Source of the DNA: Rufibacter latericius | GTDB lineage: Bacteria > Bacteroidota > Bacteroidia > Cytophagales > Hymenobacteraceae | Length of the DNA: 64,000 nt | Assembly: GCF_003721515.1 (NCBI RefSeq) | Contig: NZ_RJJD01000001.1 | Coordinates: 806,001 to 870,000 of the forward strand | Reading direction: 5' to 3' | In this document: positions 35,650 to 43,981 of the stretch, in pieces | Numbering within the stretch: the first letter of the stretch is position 1 | Layout of the letters: the number at the start of each line of letters is the position of its first letter | The notes under the pieces: generated by a model | The model's database searches: none | The model's input: the letters and a program-made list of their open reading frames with translations, nothing else | Told to the model about the DNA's origin: nothing | Position numbers and translations under genes: made by a program

Positions 35650-36129
35650 CTACAAAGCCAGCAGGTCATTCTCATTTAGAGCGGTTTGCATGGCGTCTAA
35701 CCAAGTCGTGAGGTGAACGGGCGTCAGCAAATGCTTGTGCTTGCTTTCTGGTAACCGCCACTCGGGGTTCACGCGGCTCTGACCCGCATAGTACAGGCAA
35801 ATGAGGTTACCCGAAGGATCACGCAAATACGCTTCGCGCCAAGCCCAGGGTTGGTCTTTGAGGTCCTGCTCAAACACATAGCCCTTGTCTTTCATGGAAA
35901 GCACTTGCTGGTCTACCTGAGCACACTCAAAGTACACAGTAGTAGTAGAAGGTTGAAACGTACCGTCTTGGTGGAGGTGGGCTGAGAACGTGGAAAGTCC
36001 ATCGGGGCACACGAAACGGGCGTAATGCGGGCTTTGCACAATCAGGTGCAAGCCCAGGTTTTTATAAAAAGCAACCGCCTCCGGCATTTGATGCACAGAA
36101 ACGGTTACCTGGTTTAATGCCAATGACAT
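35650..36129 (-). CDS. VOC (glyoxalase/dioxygenase) family protein
   Basis: 159 aa from the ATG at 36129 (MSLALNQVTVSVHQM). One VOC fold of paired beta-alpha-beta-beta-beta units: VTVSVHQMPEAVAFYKNLGL, TTTVYFECAQVDQQVLSM, and WAWREAYLRDPSGNLICLYYAG, with the metal-type Glu/Asp region DPSGN. After residue 125 a linker leads into the first helix of an NTF2-like domain (TTWLDAMQTALNENDLLAL), where TAG ends it. It starts 19 bases after ahpD ends on the same strand. The role is unknown; it could still be made as a truncated, folded VOC protein. Confidence 0.78.
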   Translation of the reverse strand: MSLALNQVTVSVHQMPEAVAFYKNLGLHLIVQSPHYARFVCPDGLSTFSAHLHQDGTFQPSTTTVYFECAQVDQQVLSMKDKGYVFEQDLKDQPWAWREAYLRDPSGNLICLYYAGQSRVNPEWRLPESKHKHLLTPVHLTTWLDAMQTALNENDLLAL

Positions 36130-36148
36130 GGGCAAAAAGATAAGAATC

Positions 36149-36733
36149 CTAACGGATGACCTTGCTCACGCCCACCACTACGGCGGCAATACGCACGGCA
36201 TCAAAAATACGCTGCTCAGAAGCGCCCAGCTTGCGTACGCTTTCCTCATGCGAGGTCACGCAGCGCTCACAGCCATTGATTGCCGAGATAGCCAGACTCA
36301 CCAGTTCAAAGAATTCTTTGCCGGTCACAGGGTTCATCATGATGTTCATCTTCACTTTCGCGGGCGCTGATTCATAGAAATCAGTGTGCATGAAGTGCTT
36401 GAACCGGTACAGAATGTTGTTAGTGCTTAACAGCGACGTCACGGCCACGGCCTCGGCCAACTCAGCGTCAGTAGCTCCGTGAGAGGCAGCCAACGTCCGG
36501 AAAGACTCCGTAAGGGTATTGTTCTCTTCGTTCACCGCGGCTGACAAGGCAATCAGGTAGGCTTCCTTAGAAGTTACGTTTTCAGACTGCAGAGCGGTTT
36601 TCAGGTTAATGCGCAGGTCCTTCAGGTATTTAGAGTCGCCTTGCACCAGTTGGTCCAGGCGCGCGAAATCTTGGCCGGAAAGACCCAGGTCTTTCAGGAA
36701 ATCTTGTTGGGTTTCTTGGATGACAGAAAGCAT
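36149..36733 (-). CDS. ahpD: Alkyl hydroperoxide reductase D-like protein (carboxymuconolactone decarboxylase family)
   Basis: 194 aa from the ATG at 36733 (MLSVIQETQQ); the frame opens 12 codons earlier without family support. All-helical AhpD fold with the redox motif AINGCERCVTSHE: Cys155, Cys158 and His162 match the CxxC...H active site. In mycobacteria AhpD recycles AhpC, and here ahpC lies 155 bases upstream on the same strand. So it is the likely reductant of the neighbouring peroxiredoxin. It probably belongs to the OxyR regulon set up by the dps-side promoter. Confidence 0.88.
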   Translation of the reverse strand: MLSVIQETQQDFLKDLGLSGQDFARLDQLVQGDSKYLKDLRINLKTALQSENVTSKEAYLIALSAAVNEENNTLTESFRTLAASHGATDAELAEAVAVTSLLSTNNILYRFKHFMHTDFYESAPAKVKMNIMMNPVTGKEFFELVSLAISAINGCERCVTSHEESVRKLGASEQRIFDAVRIAAVVVGVSKVIR

Positions 36734-36888
36734 GGTCAATTTGATATAGAGAGGATGGACGGGCGGCATCTCTGAAAAGGGAATTGGGCTCGTTTTCCGG
36801 AAAGTGAGCAGGAAACAGAAGCGTTGGGGACCGGTAAGTGACAGAGGTTACCTTCCGGTCCTCCGCAGCCTTCCTGTATAAAAAACAA

Positions 36889-37446
36889 TTAAACGGATAA
36901 AGTGGCTTCGCCTTTCTTCCAGTTGCAAGGGCAAAGTTCATCGGTTTGCAGGGCGTCCAGCACACGCAGCACCTCGGCTACGTTACGGCCCACGCTTAAT
37001 CCGTTTACGCTCACCCACTGGATGATACCTTGCGGATCTACAATGAAGGTAACGCGGTAGGCTACTTTCTCTTCGGTGTCTAAGATGCCCAATTCTTCGG
37101 CTAGAGACTTGGAGGTATCCGCCAGCATCGGGAAACGAAGGCCACGCAGGTCATCGTGGTCGCGGCGCCAGGCAGCATGCACGAACTCAGAATCAGTGGA
37201 GGCGCCAATCAGTTGGCAGTCGCGGTCGCGGAACTCGTCATAGTTCTTGTTGAACTCAGCAATCTCAGTGGGGCACACGAAGGTGAAGTCTTTCGGCCAC
37301 CAGAACATCACCAACCACTGGTCGTTTTGGCGGTGCTCTTGCTCGGTGATGGTTCTAAACTCTTGGTCTCTCTCTAAAGAAACAACAGCTTTTTTGGAAA
37401 AGGCAGGGAATTCTGCCCCAACAGATAGTACTCGGTTTTGTGACAT
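36889..37446 (-). CDS. ahpC: Peroxiredoxin AhpC (mycobacterial type)
   Basis: 185 aa two-Cys peroxiredoxin that reduces H2O2 and organic peroxides. Seen: the peroxidatic Cys58 in PKDFTFVCPTEI, DSEFVHAAWRRDHDDLRGL, FIVDPQGIIQWV, and two C-terminal cysteines (Cys172 and Cys174) in DELCPCNWKKG. That Cys-x-Cys end and the overall sequence resemble Mycobacterium AhpC, which uses AhpD rather than AhpF; an ahpD gene is next. It is downstream of dps by 59 bases and likely in one transcript with it. Confidence 0.94.
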   Translation of the reverse strand: MSQNRVLSVGAEFPAFSKKAVVSLERDQEFRTITEQEHRQNDQWLVMFWWPKDFTFVCPTEIAEFNKNYDEFRDRDCQLIGASTDSEFVHAAWRRDHDDLRGLRFPMLADTSKSLAEELGILDTEEKVAYRVTFIVDPQGIIQWVSVNGLSVGRNVAEVLRVLDALQTDELCPCNWKKGEATLSV

Positions 37447-37505
37447 GGTATATGTAAAGGTTAAAAGAAAATAAAGGGTGTTAGTAGTGTTTTAAGAACG
37501 GCGGA

Positions 37506-37982
37506 TTAAGAACCTTGGAAGGCGTTCAGCATCCAAAGGTTTTTCTCCAGGGTATTCAGGTTATCACTGATCAGCCCTTGGGTACCTTCGTCGTCCAGTT
37601 CGGCGGCCAAGGCCAGCACCTCACGCTCCAGGTGGATAATCTGCCCGATGTTCTCCACAGTGGCGGCCACAGTGTCTACATCGGTGGTGAGGCCTTTTCT
37701 CTCCTGCACTCTGGACGTGGCCAGGAAATCAGAGAAGCTGTGCATGGGCACGTGGCGCAGGGTCAGAATACGCTCGGCTATTTCATCAATGGTTTCAAAG
37801 GCCTCGGTGTACAGTTCCTCAAATTTGGCGTGTAGCGCGAAGAAGTTTCCGCCTTTGATATTCCAATGGAAGGCGCGCAAGTTTTGATAGTACACGTGGT
37901 AATTAGCCAGCAATTCATTCAGTTTAACGGCTAAGTCTTTAGTGTCTCTGCGTTCCAGTCCTAATTCGTTGTGTGATTCCAT
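37506..37982 (-). CDS. dps: Dps family ferritin-like DNA-protection protein
   Basis: 158 aa. Twelve-subunit ferritin-like cage that oxidises Fe(II) with H2O2 and can coat DNA. Seen: the ferroxidase residues in FHWNIKGGNFFALHAKFEEL (His) and YTEAFETIDEIAERI (Asp/Glu), and the helical ends. It is the first gene of the minus-strand peroxide-defence run dps-ahpC-ahpD. A well-matched promoter (TTTG, 20 bases, CACCTTTG) lies at 38031-38062 with an OxyR-like dyad directly upstream of its -33 element. Confidence 0.95.
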   Translation of the reverse strand: MESHNELGLERRDTKDLAVKLNELLANYHVYYQNLRAFHWNIKGGNFFALHAKFEELYTEAFETIDEIAERILTLRHVPMHSFSDFLATSRVQERKGLTTDVDTVAATVENIGQIIHLEREVLALAAELDDEGTQGLISDNLNTLEKNLWMLNAFQGS

Positions 37983-38030
37983 AGTAATGTGATAGGTTAG
38001 AAAATGTTCTTGTGTTGCCTACCCATACGA

Positions 38031-38062
38031 CAAAGGTGCCCGAAACGATTATATAGAACAAA
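38031..38062 (-). promoter_or_regulatory. dps promoter
   Basis: On the minus strand TTTG (38059-38062) and CACCTTTG (38031-38038) are separated by 20 bases, close to the Bacteroidota TTTG-N19-TAnnTTTG consensus. The start codon is 49 bases downstream of the -7 element. Confidence 0.7.
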
Positions 38063-38064
38063 TT

Positions 38065-38097
38065 GATAGTACTTATACTATCATAGCCATTATCTAT
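38065..38097. promoter_or_regulatory. OxyR-like double operator between dps and oxyR
   Basis: Two adjacent ATAG...CTAT dyads: GATAGTACTTATACTATC (38065-38082, perfect 7+4+7 palindrome) and ATAG-n7-CTAT (38083-38097). The first ends 2 bases from the dps -33 element; the second abuts a TACCTTTG (38098-38105) that faces oxyR. The half-sites match those of E. coli OxyR, though the middle spacing is shorter. Confidence 0.65.
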
Positions 38098-38105
38098 TAC
38101 CTTTG
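38098..38105 (+). promoter_or_regulatory. oxyR -7 element
   Basis: A perfect TACCTTTG on the plus strand, 136 bases before the oxyR ATG, directly next to the second OxyR-like dyad. No -33 match; bound OxyR would cover that area. The leader contains an imperfect hairpin with the AAAACAGG core (about 38124-38161). Confidence 0.5.
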
Positions 38106-38241
38106 CCTCAGCTTCAGAAACTGCCTTTTAGGTCTCCTTTTTAGAAAACAGGCCCAAAAAGCCATCTGGAATAAACACCAAAAATTCACCCGAAGGCTTG
38201 ATTCGGGCATTCAGACCATCACTCATTCACTCAATCTTAAG

Positions 38242-39177
38242 ATGACCCTTACCCAACTGGAATACCTGCTTTCTGTGGACACTTACCGCCACTTCGCCAC
38301 AGCCGCCGAGAAATGTTTTGTGACGCAGCCCACGCTGAGCATGCAGATTCAGAAATTGGAGGAAGAACTGGGCGTACAGGTATTTGACCGGAGTCGGGTG
38401 CCCGTACGCCCCACAGAGTTAGGGAAAGAGGTAATTGCCCAGGCCAGAGTGGCCGTGGCCGAGTTCAAAAAGATTGAGGAACTGGTGAAGGTGCAGCGCG
38501 ATGGCATCACGGGCGAACTGCGGATTGGCGTCATCCCTACCCTTGCCCCTTACCTGGTGCCACTGTTTATCACCTCATTTATCCAAAAGTACCCCAAAGT
38601 ACACGTAACCATTCAGGAATTGGTGACCAGCAGCATTGTGGAGAATCTACGTCTGGAACTGCTGGACGTTGGCTTGCTGGTGACGCCCCTGCACGATAAA
38701 ACCATTGTGGAGGTACCGCTTTTTTATGAAGCATTTGTGGGCTACCTGCACCCATCGCACCCGCTTGCCAAAAACGAAACTATCACCGCCGAGGCCATTG
38801 AGCCCGCTGATTTGTGGCTTTTGAACGACGGTCATTGCTTCCGGAGCCAAGTGCTCCAGCTCTGTAACCGCGCCAAAGGCATTCGCAACGTGCACCTGGA
38901 CTATGAGAGCGGCTCCCTGGAAACCCTTAAACGTATTGTGGAAACCCAAAGCGGCATGACCCTCCTCCCGGAGCTCTCCGTGCAGGACATGTCAGACGAG
39001 AAAAAAGCCATGATCCGGCCATTTGCGGAGCCGCAGCCCTTGCGCGAAGTAAGTTTGGTGGTGCACCGCAGTTTCCTGAAGAAGAAGCTGATTGAAGCCC
39101 TAAGGGATGAGATTGTAACGCACGTGCCTGATGGTCTGAAAGAGCGGCATCCTGTGCGGGTGGTAAAAATTAAGTAA
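38242..39177 (+). CDS. oxyR: Peroxide-sensing LysR-type regulator OxyR
   Basis: 311 aa. N-terminal winged helix (MTLTQLEYLLSVDTYRHFAT, FVTQPTLSMQIQKLEEELG) and a LysR effector domain. The redox pair is visible: Cys199 and Cys208 in GHCFRSQVLQLCNRA, the same x8 spacing and numbering as E. coli OxyR. It is divergent from dps-ahpC-ahpD, with a double OxyR-like operator in the 259-base gap, so it likely activates them and controls itself. A bidirectional terminator follows. Confidence 0.95.
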   Translation: MTLTQLEYLLSVDTYRHFATAAEKCFVTQPTLSMQIQKLEEELGVQVFDRSRVPVRPTELGKEVIAQARVAVAEFKKIEELVKVQRDGITGELRIGVIPTLAPYLVPLFITSFIQKYPKVHVTIQELVTSSIVENLRLELLDVGLLVTPLHDKTIVEVPLFYEAFVGYLHPSHPLAKNETITAEAIEPADLWLLNDGHCFRSQVLQLCNRAKGIRNVHLDYESGSLETLKRIVETQSGMTLLPELSVQDMSDEKKAMIRPFAEPQPLREVSLVVHRSFLKKKLIEALRDEIVTHVPDGLKERHPVRVVKIK

Positions 39178-39218
39178 AAGTTGTTTCAAGGCTGGTTTCA
39201 CCAAAACAGGTCTAAAAC

Positions 39219-39252
39219 AAGAAAGGCTGCCCTTAACAGAGCAGCCTTTCTT
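39219..39252. terminator. Bidirectional terminator between oxyR and sucD
   Basis: AAGAAAGGCTGC pairs with GCAGCCTTTCTT, with T/A runs on both sides. A weaker CCTG-type hairpin (39183-39217) precedes it. Confidence 0.82.
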
Positions 39253-39269
39253 TATGCTAAAAGCAGAGA

Positions 39270-40160
39270 TTACGCGTTGGTAGTCTCGCCTTGTAATACT
39301 CTTACCATTGTCTCGCCAATCTCGGCCGGAGAGTCCACTACGTGGATGCCGTTCTCACGCATGATGCGCATTTTAGCAGCAGCCGTATCATCAGCACCAC
39401 CGATGATGGCACCTGCGTGACCCATTCTACGACCAGCAGGAGCAGTCTGACCCGCGATGAAACCAACTACTGGCTTCTTGTTACCAGTAGCACGGATGTA
39501 CTCCGCAGCAACGGCTTCGTAGTTACCGCCAATCTCACCAATCATCACAATCGCATCCGTCTCCGGGTCTTCCATCAACAACTCCACTGCGTTTTTAGTA
39601 GGAGTTCCGATGATAGGGTCACCCCCGATACCAATGGCAGTAGAGATACCCAAACCAGCTTTCACAATCTGATCGGCGGCCTCATAGGTCAAAGTACCAG
39701 ACTTTGAAACGATCCCGATTCTACCTGGCTTGAACACGAAACCTGGCATGATACCCACTTTCGCCTCACCTGGAGTGATTACGCCCGGGCAGTTTGGTCC
39801 TATCAAGGTAACTGCTTTGTTTTTGATGTAGTTTTTAGCGGCAACCATGTCTTTCACCGGAATTCCTTCGGTAATGGCTACAATCACTTCAATACCGGCA
39901 TCGGCGGCTTCCATGATGGCATCAGCGGCAAACGCTGGTGGCACGAAAATGATAGACACGTTAGCACCGGCTTTCTGTACGGCCTCGGCTACGGTATTGA
40001 ACACCGGACGGTCTAAGTGGGTAGAACCACCTTTGCCTGGGGTTACACCACCTACTACGTTGGTGCCATATTCAATCATTTGCTGTGCGTGGAAGGAACC
40101 TTCTGAGCCGGTGAAGCCCTGCACAATCACTTTGGAATCTTTATTTACTAAAACACTCAT
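39270..40160 (-). CDS. sucD: Succinyl-CoA synthetase alpha subunit
   Basis: 296 aa, normal length. With SucB/SucC (not in the window) it converts succinyl-CoA to succinate with substrate-level phosphorylation in the TCA cycle. Seen: the CoA-binding Rossmann part ([31 protein letters not shown]), [20 protein letters not shown], and the phospho-His motif [13 protein letters not shown]. It has a near-perfect promoter upstream (40208-40238) and stands alone. Confidence 0.97.
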   Translation of the reverse strand: MSVLVNKDSKVIVQGFTGSEGSFHAQQMIEYGTNVVGGVTPGKGGSTHLDRPVFNTVAEAVQKAGANVSIIFVPPAFAADAIMEAADAGIEVIVAITEGIPVKDMVAAKNYIKNKAVTLIGPNCPGVITPGEAKVGIMPGFVFKPGRIGIVSKSGTLTYEAADQIVKAGLGISTAIGIGGDPIIGTPTKNAVELLMEDPETDAIVMIGEIGGNYEAVAAEYIRATGNKKPVVGFIAGQTAPAGRRMGHAGAIIGGADDTAAAKMRIMRENGIHVVDSPAEIGETMVRVLQGETTNA

Positions 40161-40462
40161 GTGTAGTGGATTATGTGAAAGATGTACGCTCTCGTTAAAA
40201 CTGTACGCAAAAATAGGCTTTTTTGCTACCCATCCAAACTAAGAATCTGGATTCACCCTTCAACAGTTGGCTTACGGTTTTAACCGGTTCTCCAGAAAAC
40301 AGGCCTAAAATAGGTAACGCTTCAAGGGAGTGGCTTGCCTCTTTTTCTACTTGCATCCTTTCCCGAGCATAATCTTCTGAACACATCTTTCGCCAGTCCG
40401 TTTAGAAAGGATTGAAACAACCGCTGTGTGTGGTGGTTACCAGTAGAATCAAATTGTCTTGT
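40161..40462. other. Gap between sucD and uvsE
   Basis: 302 bases. It holds the sucD promoter and, near 40278-40305, a lone CCTG/CAGG-core sequence (GGTTTTAACCGGTTCTCC then AAAACAGGCC) that forms only a poor hairpin. Nothing else is recognised. Confidence 0.45.
40208..40238 (-). promoter_or_regulatory. Consensus promoter of sucD
   Basis: On the minus strand TTTG (40235-40238), 19 bases, TATTTTTG (40208-40215): a full match to the Bacteroidota housekeeping promoter. The start codon is 47 bases downstream. Confidence 0.8.
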
Positions 40463-41353
40463 ATGAAAATCGGATATCCTTGCGTGAATGAATCGTTGGA
40501 CTGCACCTCTGCTACCACGTTCAGGTTGGCATCTTACAACGAGGAGCGGCTGGTGCAGACGGTGGAGAAGAACCTGGGCTGTCTGCGGCGCATACTGGAG
40601 TACAACCTGGAGCATGGGTTCCTGTTCTTCCGGATGAGCTCTGAACTGGTGCCGTTCGCCTCGCATGAAATCAATACCTATAACTGGCAGCAGCATTTCC
40701 AGATGACGTTCCGGCGCTTGGGCGATTTCATCAAGAAACACAACATGCGCATCTCTATGCACCCAGATCAGTTTGTGGTACTCAATTCACCCGATGCCCG
40801 CATTGTGCGCAACAGCATCGCGGAGCTGGTGTACCAGGCCACGGTCATGGACTTGATGGGGCTGGACTCTACCGCTAAACTGCAGATTCATGCGGGTGGC
40901 GTGTACGGCGACAAACCCAGTGCCCTAAAGCGCTTTATCCAGACGTACCAGACCTTACCCGAGAACGTGAAAGCCCGCCTGGTGGTGGAGAACGATGACC
41001 GGTTGTACAGCCTCAGAGACTGCCTGGAACTGAACACCGAGACGGGAATTCCCATCTTGTTTGACAATTTCCACCACGAGTGCCTGAACAACGGCGAGCC
41101 TATGGAAGAGGCGTTGCAACTGGCATCGGGTACGTGGCACCCAGAAAAGGACGGCGTGCTCATGATGGACTACAGTTCCCAAAGCCCCGGTGACCGCAAA
41201 GGAAAGCACATCACCAGCATTGAAACGGATTTGTTTAGAGAGTTTCTCACCCATTTAAACGGATTAGACGTAGACATCATGTTGGAAATCAAGGACAAAG
41301 AAGCCAGTTGTCTGCGCGCGCGCCAAGTGCTGGAAGAATTGGCTTTGGTCTGA
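40463..41353 (+). CDS. uvsE: UV damage endonuclease UvsE
   Basis: 296 aa from the ATG at 40463 (MKIGYPCVNESLDCTSATTF); an open frame 17 codons longer is not family-like. TIM-barrel nuclease that nicks 5' to UV photoproducts. Metal-site motifs are visible: RISMHPDQFVVLNS, LQIHAGGVYGDK, LVVENDDRLYSL, ILFDNFHHECLN, DYSSQSPGDRKGKHI and IMLEIKDKE. A single gene with no obvious SOS-type operator. Confidence 0.95.
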   Translation: MKIGYPCVNESLDCTSATTFRLASYNEERLVQTVEKNLGCLRRILEYNLEHGFLFFRMSSELVPFASHEINTYNWQQHFQMTFRRLGDFIKKHNMRISMHPDQFVVLNSPDARIVRNSIAELVYQATVMDLMGLDSTAKLQIHAGGVYGDKPSALKRFIQTYQTLPENVKARLVVENDDRLYSLRDCLELNTETGIPILFDNFHHECLNNGEPMEEALQLASGTWHPEKDGVLMMDYSSQSPGDRKGKHITSIETDLFREFLTHLNGLDVDIMLEIKDKEASCLRARQVLEELALV

Positions 41354-41468
41354 TGCTGTTTTTGCCCCGGTTTCCCGAAATCAGCCTTAAAACAAAATCC
41401 AATTACAATAGAAGATACATCTGCCAGCCAACCTTACTTAAAAAGCTGACTTAGATTATACATCCCCC

Positions 41469-42482
41469 ATGAAAATTCTAGTACGGCTCTTACCTTATTG
41501 CACCTGCCTTGTTATGTCTATTTTTTCAGTCAGTTGCCAGTCAGACGCAGAGTCCACCACCACTCCCACGGCAATCATCAGAAAGAAACTGGTCTTGGAG
41601 GGAATTCCTTCGGCTTCTGGCATAGAGCGCGTGGGCGATCAGTACTACGTCATCGGGGATGATTCGCCTTATCTTTTTACCCTAGACAAGAACTTCAAGG
41701 TAACAAAGAAAACACCGCTGTTCGAGGCCAGTTCTATGGTGGAAGGTCGTATTCCTAAGCCTGTGAAGCCCGATTTGGAAGCCATTACCCAACTTACCAT
41801 GGAAGGTGGTCAGCCCTACCTGTTCATCATAGGCTCTGGGGCCACCGAACCCCGCAACACCGGTTTTCTGATTCCCCTCACCCGAAACGGCCCAGACAAA
41901 CCCATCACCATTAACCTGACTCCTCTTTACAACCAACTGCGCGCCAACAAAGCCATCACGGGGCAGGCGGCCCTTAACATTGAAGGCCTAGCAGCCGATG
42001 AAGAATATGTTTATTTCCTGCAGCGGTACGCGCCCGGCGGGCAAAACGTACTCATCACGTATACCCTGGAATCCATGGTGCCTTTCTTACAAGGAAAAGG
42101 CGCCGCCCCTAAACCAAGTGGCATCAAAAGCTGGACTCTGCCCGATATAGCACAGATTAAAACCGGATTCTCTGGGATGACGACCGCCTTGGGTGGCCGG
42201 ATGCTCTTCACTGCCTCGGCCGAAGAAACCCCCAACGCCGTGCTGGATGGAGAAATCTACGGCAGCCTGGTGGGCTTGCTACAGGCACATCCGCATAACA
42301 CCCCCGGACCCGCCAAACCACAGGTGGCTGTGACCATCACTGAGCAAGACGGTACTCCCTACAAAAGCAAGATTGAGTCTATCTGCATCTCAGGCCAGGA
42401 CCGCAGCGACCTCACCGCCGTCTGCGTGGCCGACAATGACGATGGCTTTTCTGAACTGGTTGTGGTGAAATTCTCCTGGTAA
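41469..42482 (+). CDS. Lipoprotein of the DUF6929 type, beta-propeller-like
   Basis: 337 aa. Lipobox CLVMSIFSVSC. The body begins KLVLEGIPSASGIERVGDQY and YVIGDDSPYLFTLDKNF, with propeller-like repeats, LNIEGLAADEEYVYFLQRY, and the end ISGQDRSDLTAVCVADNDDG. It resembles SdiA-regulated/DUF6929-like surface proteins; that family name is from memory and only moderately sure. Function unknown. A bidirectional hairpin follows. Confidence 0.72.
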   Translation: MKILVRLLPYCTCLVMSIFSVSCQSDAESTTTPTAIIRKKLVLEGIPSASGIERVGDQYYVIGDDSPYLFTLDKNFKVTKKTPLFEASSMVEGRIPKPVKPDLEAITQLTMEGGQPYLFIIGSGATEPRNTGFLIPLTRNGPDKPITINLTPLYNQLRANKAITGQAALNIEGLAADEEYVYFLQRYAPGGQNVLITYTLESMVPFLQGKGAAPKPSGIKSWTLPDIAQIKTGFSGMTTALGGRMLFTASAEETPNAVLDGEIYGSLVGLLQAHPHNTPGPAKPQVAVTITEQDGTPYKSKIESICISGQDRSDLTAVCVADNDDGFSELVVVKFSW

Positions 42483-42497
42483 CGGAAAAACGCCTCC

Positions 42498-42546
42498 TAA
42501 ACGGAAAGGCCTGCGGTGATGGATCATCTGCAGGCCTTTCCGTTTA
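42498..42546. terminator. Bidirectional terminator
   Basis: TAAACGGAAAGGCCTGC pairs perfectly with GCAGGCCTTTCCGTTTA over a 15-base loop, between convergent genes. Confidence 0.85.
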
Positions 42547-42559
42547 TATTGAATAATAT

Positions 42560-42979
42560 TTATCTACGCCGAACGCGCATCTTTTTCCAATACACGGTAT
42601 TAGACGTTTTTACTTCTACCAGATAGGTACCGGTGCCTAACTTACCAATATTGATGGGCGCCGCCAAGGTTTGGTCACCGGCCGGAATAGGTTGGGTATA
42701 GAGCACTTTCCCGGCGTAGTTCTTTAGTTCCAGAACGCCGGCCTCGGGCATGTCTTGCTGGAAGGATAGCAGGAACACTTCACCTTTTTTGTCTTGCGGG
42801 AAAAGGTCAATGCCTGATAAAGTTTCGCGGCGGACGGGAGCTTCCTTTACGGGAGCGGACATGGCCAACGTACCTTTCGGCAATGTGTTAGGTTTATTCT
42901 GTGCTTGCGTGGGGGCACCAGCAAAAGCTAACATCCCCGCCACTAACAAGGCACCAACTGCGTTCAATTTCATTTCCAT
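42560..42979 (-). CDS. Secreted protein with a type IX sorting-like C-terminal domain
   Basis: 139 aa. Signal peptide (GALLVAGMLAFAGAPTQAQ), a short linker, then about 85 residues of beta-sandwich ending GTGTYLVEVKTSNTVYWKKM with a basic tail (RVRRR). The pattern (GVLELKNYAGKVLYTQPI, then GTYLVEV, then a Lys/Arg end) is that of Por/T9SS C-terminal signal domains, but here almost nothing precedes it, so it is either a minimal secreted domain or a DUF3244-like protein. Function unknown. Confidence 0.7.
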   Translation of the reverse strand: MEMKLNAVGALLVAGMLAFAGAPTQAQNKPNTLPKGTLAMSAPVKEAPVRRETLSGIDLFPQDKKGEVFLLSFQQDMPEAGVLELKNYAGKVLYTQPIPAGDQTLAAPINIGKLGTGTYLVEVKTSNTVYWKKMRVRRR

Positions 42980-43071
42980 ACGGGATAGTTAAAGGAGTTA
43001 AAAGAAGCCCGCTCCTGCGGTGAAAGTTCCATTACATATACCGTTCCAATTTTGAGGCACCTCTGAAAAAT

Positions 43072-43800
43072 CTAGTCCAGCAACTTCTTCTTCGCCTCTG
43101 GTAGCGCCATTTGGGCCCATCGCTGGTGCATTAAGCCGCTATAGTGCAACCCATCTGAGGCCAGGTAAGCAGGTGTCTCCTTCACCAACAAAGAGACCTC
43201 ATACACGTCAATTACCGTGATGCCGGCTGCCGCTGCCTCGGCCTTTATGACCTCATTGAACTTCTGTATCTGAGCACTGATATATGCCTGGTCCCTGCTT
43301 GAACCAAACGGCGTAGCACCCCAGTCTGGTATGGTCAACACCAACACATTCTTCGGGTCTTTCATGGCAATAGCGGTGCTAAAGGTCAGCAATTCCTTGA
43401 ACTGTGTTCTGAATTCCTCCAGACCACGCCCCTGGTACTGGTTGTTCACCCCTATCATGAGCGACACCAAGCCGTAGCCTCCGTCAAACTTCTCGGTTTT
43501 TACCCGTTGCAGGAGATCGGCGGTGGTCCAACCGGTTTGGGCAATGACGCGCGGCGCTCCTACCTTCACTCCTTCCCCGGATAAAAAGTTAGCCAAATGC
43601 ACCGGCCACCGCTCTGTAGCCGCAACCCCTTGCCCAATGGTGTAGGAATCGCCTAAAGCCAGGTAAGAACCGGAGGCACTGGGCGTGTCAGGGATCTTGG
43701 GTGAAGGGGTAACTTCTGGCTCTTCGGTATCAGAGGAAGAACACGCCGCCAGGAAAAATAGGCTGGTCACGAAAACTAGTATTCTGGAGAATGGATGCAT
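43072..43800 (-). CDS. SGNH/GDSL hydrolase lipoprotein
   Basis: 242 aa. Lipobox SLFFLAAC. SGNH blocks are visible: LALGDSYTIGQGV (catalytic Ser), the Gly/Asn blocks around SLMIGVNNQYQGR, and DGLHYSGLMHQRW (Asp-x-x-His). Envelope-facing esterase or acyl hydrolase; likely targets are acetylated sugars or lipids, but the substrate is not readable. It lies downstream of the acyltransferase gene and is separated from it by a strong terminator. Confidence 0.88.
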   Translation of the reverse strand: MHPFSRILVFVTSLFFLAACSSSDTEEPEVTPSPKIPDTPSASGSYLALGDSYTIGQGVAATERWPVHLANFLSGEGVKVGAPRVIAQTGWTTADLLQRVKTEKFDGGYGLVSLMIGVNNQYQGRGLEEFRTQFKELLTFSTAIAMKDPKNVLVLTIPDWGATPFGSSRDQAYISAQIQKFNEVIKAEAAAAGITVIDVYEVSLLVKETPAYLASDGLHYSGLMHQRWAQMALPEAKKKLLD

Positions 43801-43906
43801 TTTTCTAAAATCAAGATAAAAGCAGAACCTCCTGCCCTTTTCCTATTTACGCAACAGGACCTCTGGATGGATTGTTCATGCAGCTTTCGGCTTGAGCAAT
43901 AGAAAG

Positions 43907-43960
43907 AAGCCTTTTCCTGAACACTACACTTGCTGAATTGTAGTGTTCAGGAAAAGGCTT
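43907..43960 (-). terminator. Terminator after the PlsC-type acyltransferase
   Basis: A perfect 22-bp stem (AAGCCTTTTCCTGAACACTA...) over a 10-base loop, with a T-rich tail on the minus strand. 21 bases past the stop at 43982. Confidence 0.88.
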
Positions 43961-43981
43961 TAGGAAAGGTTGATCTTTGAA

